From Thermovirga lienii DSM 17291 (GTDB taxonomy: Bacteria; Synergistota; Synergistia; Synergistales; Thermovirgaceae): DNA of 64,000 nt. The notes below the pieces were generated by a model. The model saw nothing but the letters and a program-made list of their open reading frames with translations, had not been told where the DNA came from and made no database searches. Made by a program: the position numbers and the translations under genes. This document shows, piece by piece, positions 17,258-27,217 of the stretch. Numbering within the stretch: the stretch's first letter is position 1; the number at the start of each line of letters is the position of its first letter. The DNA lies in NCBI GenBank assembly GCA_000233775.1, contig CP003096.1, positions 766,001 through 830,000 of the forward strand, given 5' to 3'.

Positions 17258-17324
17258 AGTGTTTCAATGAACAACTTGATGAATTAGAATTAGTAAAAGT
17301 GGTTTTCTATATTTCTTGGAGGTC

Positions 17325-18419
17325 ATGATAATTTTGGGCAAATTGATTGGTAGGGCCGTTTTTGCATTGGCCGTTTTGATCTTGACAGGGTTTGTTTTGA
17401 GTGGCTCGTCTTTTGCTCATTCGGATGACGAGGATAAGTTGGGCGAGAAAGTAGCAAAGGAAGTTGAACAGCGTTGGGAGGTAGTGACTGACCCTTATAA
17501 GGTTGCCCTTGCGGAGATGGTCCTTGATAAATGTGCGCCCTTTGCGGAAAGAAAACTGAATTACAGGATAAAGGTGATAGAAGAAAAGTCCCCTAACGCC
17601 TTTGCCATTCCGGGAGGCAGGATTTACATCACCACAGGCATGCTGGATTTCGCCAGAAGCGACGATGAACTTGCTGCAGTCATTGCTCATGAGATCGTCC
17701 ATTCGGACAAAAACCATATACTCCGCCAAGCGTCCAGGAACCAAAAGTTGACCATTGGGGCCCTTTTGGTGGCTGTGGCCTCCAAAGGTCAGGGGGCAGT
17801 GATGCTTTTGGCTAATCTTGCGCAGGTTGCCATAATGAACGCTTACAGCAGGGATTTCGAGAGGGAAGCGGACCTAGGGGCCCTTCACATATTACAAGAG
17901 GCAGGTTATGAACCCTCTGCTGCTGTAACCGTTCTTGAACGTTTGAAGATGGAGCAACTGAAACGACCGTACGTGGACCCTGGTATTTTCATGGACCACC
18001 CTAAAACGGAAGAGAGGATAGATTACATCCTTAAGGCCATGGAAAAAGAGGGGTTACAGGTAAACAGAAAAATTCCATTGGGTTTGCTCAGAACCAAGGT
18101 TGTGGAGGTAGCGGAGCGTTATAATCTTTTGGTAGATGATCTGGTGGTGTGTTGGGGGCCCAAGGTGCCCGAGGTATTTGAAATCCTTGAACGCTTAGCC
18201 CATGTTATCGATGAAAACCTAAAGCTCGAGACTGCGCCTTACGATATTGCCATAATGGAGACCAAGGAAGGGAAAGCCTTGAGAATCGGTAGAGCCATAG
18301 CGCTATATAACAAGGACATGAGAGAAGGTATGCCCTCTCTTGAAGAAATAAGGAAGAGACTTGTGTTAGCCTTGGAGAATGCCAAGAAGCAACATCCCAC
18401 AGCAAATTATTTTAGATAA
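17325..18419 (+). CDS. Exported M48 family zinc metalloprotease
   Basis: A hydrophobic signal sequence of about 30 residues ends near FAHSDDED, so the enzyme is probably periplasmic or lipid-facing. The zinc site is HEIVH (His122, Glu123, His126), with the third ligand in the READ motif near residue 180. The order and size of 364 residues match the BepA/LoiP-like soluble M48 peptidases that degrade misfolded envelope proteins. The C-terminal part (about 245-364) is not a recognisable TPR. The start is uncertain: GGAGG at 17318-17322 is too close to ATG 17325 and better spaced for TTG 17334. Confidence 0.85.
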   Translation: MIILGKLIGRAVFALAVLILTGFVLSGSSFAHSDDEDKLGEKVAKEVEQRWEVVTDPYKVALAEMVLDKCAPFAERKLNYRIKVIEEKSPNAFAIPGGRIYITTGMLDFARSDDELAAVIAHEIVHSDKNHILRQASRNQKLTIGALLVAVASKGQGAVMLLANLAQVAIMNAYSRDFEREADLGALHILQEAGYEPSAAVTVLERLKMEQLKRPYVDPGIFMDHPKTEERIDYILKAMEKEGLQVNRKIPLGLLRTKVVEVAERYNLLVDDLVVCWGPKVPEVFEILERLAHVIDENLKLETAPYDIAIMETKEGKALRIGRAIALYNKDMREGMPSLEEIRKRLVLALENAKKQHPTANYFR

Positions 18420-18432
18420 GGGGGCCAGGCCG

Positions 18433-20166
18433 ATGTCCCATATTACGTTATATCGTAAATACAGACCAAAGAGTTTCTCTCAGGTAGTAGGGCAGAACGC
18501 TGTTGTACAGGTAGTGAAAAACAAGATACTTTCTGGTAAGGTGCCCCATGCTTTCCTTTTTTCTGGTCCAAGAGGAAGCGGGAAGACTACTGTCGCAAGG
18601 CTCTTGGCCAAGGCCCTGAATTGCTCTAACCTATCCAATGAAGGGGAACCCTGTGGAGAGTGTAGCAGTTGTAAGGCCATAACCGAAGGCAGCAGTCTTG
18701 ATGTAATAGAGATAGACGGTGCCTCTCATAGGGGGATAGATAATATAAGGGAGCTTAAAGAACACGTATCCCTTGCTCCCTTTTCTTCCCCATATAAGGT
18801 ATACATAATAGATGAAGTTCACATGGTAACCACTGATGGATTCAATGCCCTCCTTAAAACCTTAGAGGAACCTCCATCTTATGTGGTGTTCGTTTTAGCC
18901 ACTACGGAGCCCAAAAAGGTCCCGGTGACCATAAGATCAAGATGTCAGCATGTGCCATTCCATAGAATCAAAAGCGGTGACATTGTAAACTGCCTTAAAA
19001 ATGTGCTTTTGCTTGAAGGTTGCGATGCTGATGACGATGCTCTGTGGGAAATAGCAAGGGAAGCCGATGGCTCCTTGCGCGATGCCTTGTCGATCCTGGA
19101 GCAGGCTTTAGCTTTTGCGGGAGAGGATAAGGTTTTGAGACTTGATGCAGTAAATTCCATGTTGGGTGGCGGCAGTCGCAAAGATATGGAAAGACTTATG
19201 GTTAAATTGCGCACTGACAAAAAAGAGGCGTTTTATTTTCTACAGCAACTTTTAAGTGCAGGACTTACGAGCAAGAGGCTTTTTGAGGGCCTTTACGAGC
19301 TGGCAAGAGATCTATGGGTTTTGGGGAAATGGGGCTCAAACTGTGAGGATGCTTTACCTATATCACAAGAGGAAAAAGATTTTCTCAAGGAAGAAATGGT
19401 CTTTTGGGAAACATCAGATCTTTGGAACATAATGAAATTCTGTGTTGACAACATCGCTAGAGCGAACCTAGGGGTCAGAAGCGATGTCGCTGCCAGCTTG
19501 GTGTTAGGTTTCTTCGAAGAGTTGAAGCCTGCGCAAACCCCGCGAGAGGCGGTTCCAAAAAGTCGAGAAGAAACCAAGCCGGAAGAGTCGAAACCTGTAA
19601 ATGCTAAAAGAGAAGATAATCTTTCCCCGAAGGCAGGTTGGGAAGGGTTCCACGAATGTTTCTATCCCGATGACATAATGATCTATTGTGCGTTGGCATC
19701 TGCTGAACCTGCATTTGGAGAGGGAAAGGTTGAAATCCAATTTTCTCTGGATCATAGATTGGCCTTTGAACTGTTGAAAATTCCTAGGAATCTCAGGAAA
19801 CTGAGGGATGGAGCCAAGAAGCTGTGGGAAGGGAAAAAAGTTTTGCTGCGCCTTGGGGATTGTTCCATTGACCTGGATGAAACAGACTTGCCTCAGGGTG
19901 ACTACGACCCAACTCCCAATATTGCGGAGGTCGTCTCAGAGCCAGGTCAGGGACACAGAAACGAGGACACAGCAAGCAAAACGAGAGAAAAAGTAGACCC
20001 TCCTTACGTAAAAAAACGAGACACAGAGCCTAAGAATGGAAATGGATTAAAAGATACAAACTTACGGAAGCTTATGCAGCTTATAAATGGAGAGATCTTA
20101 TTGATCAGAGAGGAAGACTCGATGGAAGCCAGCCAGGAAAGCGAGGAAGAGGTAGAAAATGAATAA
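18433..20166 (+). CDS. dnaX: DNA polymerase III tau/gamma subunit
   Basis: DnaX is the motor ATPase of the clamp loader. Walker A (GPRGSGKTT, about residues 45-53), the four-cysteine zinc module just after it (CGECSSC), the DEVHM Walker B and the sensor regions are all present. The 577 residues include a C-terminal region after about residue 370 that is Lys/Glu rich, as in tau. ATG 18433 starts the conserved SHITLYRKYRP; the longer frame overlaps the protease gene. The end overlaps dnaE by 8 bases. A run of seven A at 20010-20016 is in the phase needed for -1 slippage (see findings). Confidence 0.95.
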   Translation: MSHITLYRKYRPKSFSQVVGQNAVVQVVKNKILSGKVPHAFLFSGPRGSGKTTVARLLAKALNCSNLSNEGEPCGECSSCKAITEGSSLDVIEIDGASHRGIDNIRELKEHVSLAPFSSPYKVYIIDEVHMVTTDGFNALLKTLEEPPSYVVFVLATTEPKKVPVTIRSRCQHVPFHRIKSGDIVNCLKNVLLLEGCDADDDALWEIAREADGSLRDALSILEQALAFAGEDKVLRLDAVNSMLGGGSRKDMERLMVKLRTDKKEAFYFLQQLLSAGLTSKRLFEGLYELARDLWVLGKWGSNCEDALPISQEEKDFLKEEMVFWETSDLWNIMKFCVDNIARANLGVRSDVAASLVLGFFEELKPAQTPREAVPKSREETKPEESKPVNAKREDNLSPKAGWEGFHECFYPDDIMIYCALASAEPAFGEGKVEIQFSLDHRLAFELLKIPRNLRKLRDGAKKLWEGKKVLLRLGDCSIDLDETDLPQGDYDPTPNIAEVVSEPGQGHRNEDTASKTREKVDPPYVKKRDTEPKNGNGLKDTNLRKLMQLINGEILLIREEDSMEASQESEEEVENE

Positions 20167-23100
20167 TCCCTTTGTTCACCTTCATGTCCACAGCGAATAT
20201 AGCTTACTGGATGGAGCTATTAGGTGTGACAGGCTTGCCAATAGAGTCAGAGAGTGGCAGGTCCCCGCGGTTGCTTTGACCGATCATGGAGCCATGTATG
20301 GCGTAATTGAGTTCTACGGACAATGTATGTCCAAGGGGGTAAAGCCGATAATAGGGTGCGAGGTCTATGTGGATCCCAGAGGGCATACCCTGAAAGATAG
20401 ACAAGGTAAGAATTACCACCTTCTGCTACTTGCCGAGACGCAAGAAGGGTATCAAAATCTTGTGAAGTTGGTTTCAATAGCTAATACTGATGGCTTTTAC
20501 TACAAGCCGAGGGTCGATCATGATCTGCTCGCCCGTTACAGCAAAGGTTTAATTGCCTCGTCTGCGTGCCTTTCTGGGGAGATTCCCTCCCTCATCTTAG
20601 AGGGCAACATTGAGGAGGCCCAATCGAGGGCTTCTCTTTATCGGGACATATTTGGAAAGGACAATTTTTTCCTGGAGGTAATGTATAACGAGGTTTCAGA
20701 TCAGGCGTTGGTCAACAAAAGGTTGGTCGAAATGTCCAAAAAGATGGATATACCGCTCATAGCGACCAACGATGCCCACTATCTAGATAAAAGCGATGCG
20801 TCTTGGCACGATGTCCTTCTTTGTGTGCAGACCAATGCAACTATAAATGCCCCCAACAGGTATCGGTTTGGTTCAAATGATTTTTACTTGCGCTCTCCCG
20901 AGGAGATGTGGGCCATATTCGGAAAGGAACTGCCAGAAGCCCTCACAAACACCGTAAATATAGCGGAAAGGTGCGACGTTAAAATAGAGTTTTCTGGTTA
21001 CCATTTGCCGGAGGTCAGGCTAATGGAGGGTGAGACCTTAGAGCAGGCTCTGAGGCGCAGAGCTGTAGAGGGGCTTGCAGCGAGGTTCCATGGACAGACT
21101 CCTCCAGAAGAATATACTAAGCGCCTGGAGTATGAGTTAGCCGTTATAGAGGAGATGGGGTTTGCCGGTTACTTCCTGATAGTGGCCGACATAATACAGG
21201 AGGCCAAGGCAAAGGGCATTCCAGTGGGGCCAGGAAGGGGTTCCGCTGCGGGTTCCTTGGTTGCCTATGCCCTTAAGATTACAGAGATAGATCCCTTACG
21301 CTACAATCTGCTCTTTGAGCGATTCTTGAACCCTGAAAGGATAAGCATGCCGGATATAGACACAGATATCTCTGACAAGCGCAGGGAAGAGGTCCTCGCT
21401 CAGATAGTGGCAAAGTATGGGAGAGAAAAAGTGGCCCAGATAATCACTTTTGATCGTATGAAGAGCAAAGCAGCAATAAGAGATGTGGGAAGGGCTTTGG
21501 ACATGCCATACGCGGAAGTAGATAAGGTGGCCAAATTGGTGCCTCCAGGAGCTTCGTCTATAGAAGAGGCCATGGAGCAGAGCCCAGAATTGAAGGAGAT
21601 TCACAAAAATGATCCCGCTGTGAGGAGATTGCTTGACTACGCTTCGAGTATAGAGGGTCTTGCCAGACATTGTTCTCAACATGCTGCAGGTGTGGTTATA
21701 GCACCCAAAGCCATAACTGATTACGTACCAGTGAGAAAGATAGGAGAAGACCAGGTAGTGACCCAGTTTGCGATGGAGCATGTAGAAAAATTGGGTCTAG
21801 TCAAAATGGACTTTTTGGGGTTGAGGACCCTTTCAGTTATAGAGGAGACTTTGAAAAACATTAGGAATAATGGAAAGGTGCCACCGGATATAAACAATTT
21901 ACCATTGGACGACGAAGCTACGTACCAATTATTGTCGGATGGGGACACGTTAGGAGTGTTCCAATTAGAATCTTCTGGAATGAGACAGTTGTTAAGAAAG
22001 CTGAAACCAGACTGTTTCGAGGACCTTATAGCTGTTTTGGCTTTGTATAGGCCCGGACCATTGGGCAGTGGCATGGTGGATCAGTATATAGAGTGCAAAC
22101 ACGGACGTCAGGAACCTTCTTACCTTCACCCACTTTTGGAAGACGTGTTGAAGGAGACCCATGGTGTAATTTTGTATCAAGAACAGGTAATGCAATGTGC
22201 ATCCATACTGGCAGGTTATAGTCTTGGGCAAGCAGATCTTCTCAGACGAGCCATGGGTAAGAAAAAAGTGGACGTCATGGCGAAAGAAAGGGAGAATTTC
22301 CTCAAGGGATGTGCTGAGAGAGGAATTGAAGAAAAAAAGGCCGAACAAATTTTCGATATCATCCAGGAGTTTGCTGGCTACGGGTTCAATAAATCTCACA
22401 GCACCGCTTATGCTATGATAAGTTACCAGACGGCCTATCTAAAGGCTCATTTCCCCGTGGAGTTCATGGCAGCGTTTCTCTCCAGCCATGTTCACTCCAA
22501 ACTTGATATATTGGCTAAACACGTGAGGGCGGTGAGGGATTCAGGTATTCACGTCTCTCCTCCTGACATAAACAGGTCCCATGACTCATTTACGGCCAAT
22601 GGAGATGAGATACTTTTTGGTCTTGGAGCGGTTTCCAAGGTAGGAGACGCAGCTGTAGATGCTATTTTGAGAGCGAGAAGCGAAGGTCCCTTCAAGTCCT
22701 TCTGGGACTTTTTAAACAGAGTGGACTTAAGGGTAGTGAGCAAGGGTGTGATAGAGAACCTCATCAAAGCAGGAGCCTTCGACAGCATTTCAAAGAACAG
22801 AAAACAGCTGTTGGAAGCGTTACCTGCATTTGTTGAAATGGTGCAGAAAAGATCGTCAGACGGAAGGCAGCGTTCCTTGTTGGATCTAGTGAGTGATGAG
22901 CAGCCTGACGAAGAACCCGAGCTACCTGATGTGGAGGATTTGGATTTTCATTCTCGATTGGAACTGGAGAAAGAGGCGACAGGGCTTTATATTTCGGGCC
23001 ATCCCTGCGACCAACACAAAAGTGAGTACTGGAAATACGTCACTTGTTCCATTGGAGAGCTTCCTTTCTGGAAGTCAGAAAGAATTAAGCCTGTGGTGGC

Positions 23101-23572
23101 AGGTATAGTGGTGGAAGTGCAGGAAAAATACACGCGCAAAGGGGATAAAATGGCCTTTATAGAGTTGGAGGACAATGACAGCAAAATAGAAGTGGTATGT
23201 TTTCCTGGAGTATGGAATAACCTAGAAAGAAAGCCCTCAAAGGGGGAAGTCTATTTGGTCAATGGTTCGATCCAGGTTAAAGAAGGGCTTTCTTTGATAG
23301 CAGATTCGCTGATTCCCATGGAGGAGGCTGCAGAAAAGTTATGTCCTTGGGTTAGGATAAAGCTTTTCGCAGAGCTTGTAGACGAAAAGTCCCTTCTTGA
23401 CCTTTGTAAGGAGTTGAAAGGTTGTCCTGGAGATGCCAAAGTTATCGTAGAATACCTGTGTGACGGCAAGAAAGTGCTGTTAACGTCATGCTCTCTGAAG
23501 GTCGATGCTCTTTTAGAGAAGAGTAGCATAGTCGATAAACTTAATAGTGACGCAATACAGCTTTGTGTTTAA
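20159..23572 (+). CDS. dnaE: DNA polymerase III alpha subunit
   Basis: This is the main replicative polymerase subunit of the DnaE type, 1137 residues. It starts with a PHP domain (FVHLHVHSEYSLLDGAI), followed by the polymerase core with GPGRGSAAGSLVAY and the catalytic MPDIDTDI segment (about residues 355-405), the helix-hairpin-helix region, and a C-terminal OB fold with AGIVVEVQEKYTRKGDKMAF. The start overlaps dnaX by 8 bases, which probably couples production of two replisome parts. Confidence 0.96.
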   Translation: MNNPFVHLHVHSEYSLLDGAIRCDRLANRVREWQVPAVALTDHGAMYGVIEFYGQCMSKGVKPIIGCEVYVDPRGHTLKDRQGKNYHLLLLAETQEGYQNLVKLVSIANTDGFYYKPRVDHDLLARYSKGLIASSACLSGEIPSLILEGNIEEAQSRASLYRDIFGKDNFFLEVMYNEVSDQALVNKRLVEMSKKMDIPLIATNDAHYLDKSDASWHDVLLCVQTNATINAPNRYRFGSNDFYLRSPEEMWAIFGKELPEALTNTVNIAERCDVKIEFSGYHLPEVRLMEGETLEQALRRRAVEGLAARFHGQTPPEEYTKRLEYELAVIEEMGFAGYFLIVADIIQEAKAKGIPVGPGRGSAAGSLVAYALKITEIDPLRYNLLFERFLNPERISMPDIDTDISDKRREEVLAQIVAKYGREKVAQIITFDRMKSKAAIRDVGRALDMPYAEVDKVAKLVPPGASSIEEAMEQSPELKEIHKNDPAVRRLLDYASSIEGLARHCSQHAAGVVIAPKAITDYVPVRKIGEDQVVTQFAMEHVEKLGLVKMDFLGLRTLSVIEETLKNIRNNGKVPPDINNLPLDDEATYQLLSDGDTLGVFQLESSGMRQLLRKLKPDCFEDLIAVLALYRPGPLGSGMVDQYIECKHGRQEPSYLHPLLEDVLKETHGVILYQEQVMQCASILAGYSLGQADLLRRAMGKKKVDVMAKERENFLKGCAERGIEEKKAEQIFDIIQEFAGYGFNKSHSTAYAMISYQTAYLKAHFPVEFMAAFLSSHVHSKLDILAKHVRAVRDSGIHVSPPDINRSHDSFTANGDEILFGLGAVSKVGDAAVDAILRARSEGPFKSFWDFLNRVDLRVVSKGVIENLIKAGAFDSISKNRKQLLEALPAFVEMVQKRSSDGRQRSLLDLVSDEQPDEEPELPDVEDLDFHSRLELEKEATGLYISGHPCDQHKSEYWKYVTCSIGELPFWKSERIKPVVAGIVVEVQEKYTRKGDKMAFIELEDNDSKIEVVCFPGVWNNLERKPSKGEVYLVNGSIQVKEGLSLIADSLIPMEEAAEKLCPWVRIKLFAELVDEKSLLDLCKELKGCPGDAKVIVEYLCDGKKVLLTSCSLKVDALLEKSSIVDKLNSDAIQLCV

Positions 23573-23574
23573 TG

Positions 23575-23603
23575 TTTATAAAATAGCGGAATGTCATTAT
23601 AAT
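23575..23603 (+). promoter_or_regulatory. Promoter of mtrB-pyk
   Basis: TTTATA (23575-23580) and consensus TATAAT (23598-23603) are spaced by 17 bases, directly after the dnaE stop. The predicted leader of about 50 bases before mtrB contains a few GAG triplets but not a regular TRAP-type array. Confidence 0.45.
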
Positions 23604-23658
23604 TATACTTGTTGAAAGTTTTATAAGAGCTGAGTTTACACTGGAAGGAGAGGGAAGC

Positions 23659-23910
23659 ATGAAAGATAACGAATATCCATCAGTAATGGCAGATTTTATA
23701 GTAGTCAAAGCCTTGGAGAACGGTGTCTCCGTTATAGGTTTGACTAGAGGTGAGGAGACACGATTCTCCCATTCAGAGAAACTGGATGAAGGAGAGGTGT
23801 GGATTTCCCAGTTTACCGAGTTTACATCCGCTATAAAGGTAAGAGGTAAGGCAGAGATATTGACGGCTCATGGAATGATTAAGAGTGGTAAAGATGAAAA
23901 AGAGAGTTAA
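23659..23910 (+). CDS. mtrB: TRAP (trp RNA-binding attenuation protein) homologue
   Basis: In Bacillus, TRAP forms an 11-subunit ring that binds tryptophan between subunits and then wraps (G/U)AG-repeat RNA around itself to shut down trp genes. This 83-residue protein is strikingly similar. The RNA-contacting Lys-Lys-Arg triad is present as Lys41 (HSEKLDEG), Lys60 and Arg62 (SAIKVRG), each shifted by four from Bacillus numbering. The tryptophan-pocket threonines and serine (Thr29, Thr53, Thr56, Ser57) are kept. A GGAAGGAGAGG ribosome binding site precedes the ATG. It overlaps pyk rather than folE as in Bacillus. Confidence 0.9.
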   Translation: MKDNEYPSVMADFIVVKALENGVSVIGLTRGEETRFSHSEKLDEGEVWISQFTEFTSAIKVRGKAEILTAHGMIKSGKDEKES

Positions 23911-25702
23911 GATAGTTTGTACCCTTGGTCCATCTTGCTCAAAATATGATGTTTTAAGGAATATGGTTCAGGCGGGCATGAACGTTGCCCGCCTGAATTT
24001 TAGCCATGGTGACTACGAAAGCCATGGTAGGCTTTTGGATAACGCAAGAAGGGCAGAAAAAGACTTGGGGATGCCCATTCCTATCATGATAGACACTAAG
24101 GGACCAGAAATAAGGACTGGAACATTGGCCGGACACGTACCTGTAGTTTTGAAAGGCGGTGATTTTCTAGTAATCACCACAAGACCGACCGAGGGGAACA
24201 AGGAAAAAATCTACGTGGACTATCCAGGTTTTGTAAGAGAAGTCGCTCCCGGAAGAACTATTTTTATTGACGATGGAAGGATCAGCCTCAAAGTGGAGAA
24301 AATATTATCTGAAGAAGAAACCTTATGCAAGGTCGTGGTTGGTGGAGAGTTGGGCGAGAATAAGGGGGTTTCGGTTCCGGGAGCTTTGAACAACTTGCCT
24401 ATTCTTACGAAGAAAGACATCAATGACATAAAGTGGGCTATTTCAAGGGGAGCAGACTACCTTGCCCTTTCTTTCGTCCGAACTAGGGAAGACGTCTTGA
24501 AGGCGCGAAAGCTCTTAGAGGACCTTGATGGTGATCTCCAGATCATATCTAAGATAGAGACAATGCAGGCTGTGAGGAACCTGGAAGAAATTATAGAGGT
24601 CTCTGATGGAGTAATGGTTGCCCGTGGAGATTTGGGAGTCGAGATCCCCTTGGAGGAAGTTCCAATGCAGCAGAAAAGGATCATAGATTTATGTAGATTT
24701 GTTGGGAAACCTGTAATTGTGGCTACCCAGATGCTGGATTCCATGATAAGAAATCCCAGGGCAACCAGGGCTGAGTGCAGTGATGTGGCTAACGCTGTGC
24801 TTGACGGAGCAGATGCCCTTATGCTTTCAGGTGAGACAGCGCAAGGTAAATATCCTGTAGAAGCAGTTCAAACGATGGCTAAAATAATAGAGAGAACGGA
24901 AAAGGATCCCCTCTTTTGGTCCATTACTTCCAACAAGGGCTATGAAAATATAAAGCGCATATCTGACGCTGTAGGAAACGCAGCAGTGATGATAGCAAAG
25001 AGAATGGATGCCCATGGTATTTTGTGCATGACCCAAAGTGGAAGTACTGCCCAGATAATCAGTAAGTACAGGCCTAAATCTAAAATAATAGGTGCTACCC
25101 CTTCTGAAAAGATTTACAGAAAGCTGGGGCTTGTATGGGGAGTGCACCCCCTTAAGGTCAGCAAGGAAGAGAACCTGGAAAATGCTATAACTGCAGGGAT
25201 CGAAAGGGCCTTGGAAGAAGGAATGTTGAATGAGGGAGACTTGGTAGTGGTTACTGCAGGAGTGCCGGTTGGCATATCTGGTACCACCAATATCATTGAG
25301 GTGGTTTCTGTGGGACAGATATTACTAAAGGGTATGTCGATAATGAAGAAAGTGGCCTGCGGGAAGGTGGTTACGGCACTTGATGGGGCAGAGGCTGCAA
25401 TGAAGATTTCCTATGGAGACATATTGGTATGTAGGCAAACCGATAAGGGGTTCGTCGAAGCGGCCAAGAAAGCGTCTGCAATAATAGCGGAAGAGGGAGG
25501 GCTTACCAGCCATGCAGCCATTTTATCACTGGAGCTGAGGATTCCTTGTATTGTGAGTGCCAAATCAGCCATGACGGTCCTGGAGGATGGTATGATAGTT
25601 ACAGTTGATGGTAATAGAGGGATAGTATATAGGGGTAGGGTCCATTTGGAATCGAAAGGCAATAAATCGGATGAATCAGGGGAGAATGTTGCTGGAAGAT
25701 AA
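23894..25702 (+). CDS. pyk: Pyruvate kinase with C-terminal PEP-utiliser domain
   Basis: Pyruvate kinase makes pyruvate and ATP from PEP and ADP. The core shows [20 protein letters not shown], the active-site region with [13 protein letters not shown], and [14 protein letters not shown]. At 602 residues it is longer than the 470-residue E. coli form. The last about 90 residues are a swivelling phosphohistidine-like domain ending around [16 protein letters not shown], as in Bacillus-type pyruvate kinases. ATG 23894 is used; GTG 23885 is an alternative. The start is inside mtrB, so the two are translated from one mRNA. Confidence 0.95.
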   Translation: MKKRVKIVCTLGPSCSKYDVLRNMVQAGMNVARLNFSHGDYESHGRLLDNARRAEKDLGMPIPIMIDTKGPEIRTGTLAGHVPVVLKGGDFLVITTRPTEGNKEKIYVDYPGFVREVAPGRTIFIDDGRISLKVEKILSEEETLCKVVVGGELGENKGVSVPGALNNLPILTKKDINDIKWAISRGADYLALSFVRTREDVLKARKLLEDLDGDLQIISKIETMQAVRNLEEIIEVSDGVMVARGDLGVEIPLEEVPMQQKRIIDLCRFVGKPVIVATQMLDSMIRNPRATRAECSDVANAVLDGADALMLSGETAQGKYPVEAVQTMAKIIERTEKDPLFWSITSNKGYENIKRISDAVGNAAVMIAKRMDAHGILCMTQSGSTAQIISKYRPKSKIIGATPSEKIYRKLGLVWGVHPLKVSKEENLENAITAGIERALEEGMLNEGDLVVVTAGVPVGISGTTNIIEVVSVGQILLKGMSIMKKVACGKVVTALDGAEAAMKISYGDILVCRQTDKGFVEAAKKASAIIAEEGGLTSHAAILSLELRIPCIVSAKSAMTVLEDGMIVTVDGNRGIVYRGRVHLESKGNKSDESGENVAGR

Positions 25703-26345
25703 AGAAACATTGGTGATAGTAGAGTGGTTGGCCCAGAAAAATCTTAATAAAAGAAACCACAGCGGGGTATGGATTAAAAGCGAAGTTAACGTTGATAATG
25801 TGGTTTCATGGGCCAGCTTGCCTAATACTGGGAGGAGGCAAAGTGCTGTTATAATCCCATATGTAAAAGGTTTAAAAGGGAAAGATGCGTTGCTTCTGAT
25901 AGAGAAGAGCAAAAAACTGAGGCACCACGCTGGTCAAATGGCGTTCCCTGGAGGTGCCCGAGAGGACAAGGACGTAACTCCCCTGGATACTGCTTTGAGA
26001 GAGTTACATGAAGAGGTTGGCATTTCTCCCGAAAGGGTAGAAGTGGTGGAGGCGTTACCGAAGGAATATGTGTATAGCAGTGATTTCGTGATTTATCCAT
26101 ATCTTGCTTATATAGACGGAGAGGATTTGTTTGGTTCCATAACGTTGGATGAAGAGGAACTGGCTGCTGCAGTACTGGTCGACATTAAAAGGTTGCCTGT
26201 GCCTCCCAAGTTTCGCTGGAAGAGAACTCTCCAAGGAGTGATAGTTTATCCTGAATTCTATTTGAGTCCAGAAAGAACGGTGTGGGGTGCTACAGCACGA
26301 ATGTTGTGGCGGTTTTTGAGACGATATTATTATGAACGCAGGTGA
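25686..26345 (+). CDS. Nudix hydrolase, CoA pyrophosphatase (NudL)-like
   Basis: The sequence LRHHAGQMAFPGG directly before the Nudix box (GGAREDKDVTP to LRELHEEVG) is the signature of the NudL/YeaB coenzyme A pyrophosphatases, which split CoA into phosphopantetheine and 3',5'-ADP. The 219-residue length fits. The start is uncertain between ATG 25671 and ATG 25686; AGGGGAG lies just before the second. Either way the gene begins inside pyk. It ends 3 bases before nfo. Confidence 0.85.
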   Translation: MLLEDKETLVIVEWLAQKNLNKRNHSGVWIKSEVNVDNVVSWASLPNTGRRQSAVIIPYVKGLKGKDALLLIEKSKKLRHHAGQMAFPGGAREDKDVTPLDTALRELHEEVGISPERVEVVEALPKEYVYSSDFVIYPYLAYIDGEDLFGSITLDEEELAAAVLVDIKRLPVPPKFRWKRTLQGVIVYPEFYLSPERTVWGATARMLWRFLRRYYYERR

Positions 26346-26348
26346 GCC

Positions 26349-27191
26349 ATGTCTTTAATAGGAGCCCATATGTCCATAGCGGGCGGTCTGTGGAAAGCCA
26401 TAGAAAGAGGAGAACTGTTGGGTTGTGAAGCAATCCAGATCTTTACCAAGAACCAGCTGCAATGGTATTCGTCCCCCTTGCCCCAACACATTGCAGAAAG
26501 GTTTCTGTTGGTCTGGAGTCGTAGCCATATCCGCAAGGTAGTGGCTCATGCTTCTTATTTGATTAATTTGGCTGGGGACGAGGGAGTAAGAAGGAAGAGT
26601 ATAGAGTCCTTGGTTCAGGAGGTAAAAAGGTGTGATCAACTTGGAATTGACGAGTTGGTTTTACACCCTGGATCCCACAGGGGAAAAGGGGTAGAAGAAG
26701 GGCTCAGATTGCTTTCTGAAGCTTTGCGTGATGTGCTTGTCAGGACTGAGGAGACCAGGGTTAGGATTCTTCTTGAAACCATGGCAGGAACTGGAGATGG
26801 TTTAGGTTCCACTCTTGAGGAGCTGGAATGGGTTTTGAATTTCATGGATAGGGATCCCAGACTTGGTGTGTGCGTCGACACTTGTCATGTTTTTGCTTCT
26901 GGTTATGAGTTGCGCACGGCCTTTGCGTATGAGAAGCTTGTGCAGAAGTTGGAGAAGATGTTCGGACTGGAAAGGATAGGATGTTGGCATCTTAATGACA
27001 GCAAGGAAGGACGAGGAAGCAAAAAGGACAGGCACCACCATATTGGAGAGGGTGAAATAGGAGAGCAAGTTTTCGCCAGGATAGTAAGCGACCCTAGATG
27101 GGAAGATGTGCCCTGTATCTTGGAAACGCCGAAAGAAAATGGATCAGATGTACGGAATCTGACCTTGTTGAGGAAGATGAGAGGCTCTTAA
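26349..27191 (+). CDS. nfo: Endonuclease IV
   Basis: This AP endonuclease cleaves 5' of abasic sites during base-excision repair, using three zinc ions in a TIM barrel. The 280-residue protein begins SLIGAHMSIAGGL and carries the metal-ligand motifs VAHASYLINLA, ELVLHPGSH, ILLETMAGTG, CVDTCHVFASG, WHLNDSK and the HHHIGEGEIG block. It follows the Nudix gene by 3 bases and precedes a racemase gene by 26 bases. Confidence 0.95.
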   Translation: MSLIGAHMSIAGGLWKAIERGELLGCEAIQIFTKNQLQWYSSPLPQHIAERFLLVWSRSHIRKVVAHASYLINLAGDEGVRRKSIESLVQEVKRCDQLGIDELVLHPGSHRGKGVEEGLRLLSEALRDVLVRTEETRVRILLETMAGTGDGLGSTLEELEWVLNFMDRDPRLGVCVDTCHVFASGYELRTAFAYEKLVQKLEKMFGLERIGCWHLNDSKEGRGSKKDRHHHIGEGEIGEQVFARIVSDPRWEDVPCILETPKENGSDVRNLTLLRKMRGS

Positions 27192-27217
27192 TTCGCTAAG
27201 GAAGTGGAGGGGGGAAT

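Noticed and set aside
19834-19839. Run of six A in dnaX as a possible programmed frameshift site
   Set aside because: The codon phase is GGG AAA AAA GTT, which does not form an X XXY YYZ heptamer. The A7 run at 20010 is the better candidate and is reported with low weight.
23604-23658. TRAP autoregulatory site before mtrB
   Set aside because: Only a few GAG triplets occur, without the regular 2-3 base spacing over many repeats that TRAP needs.
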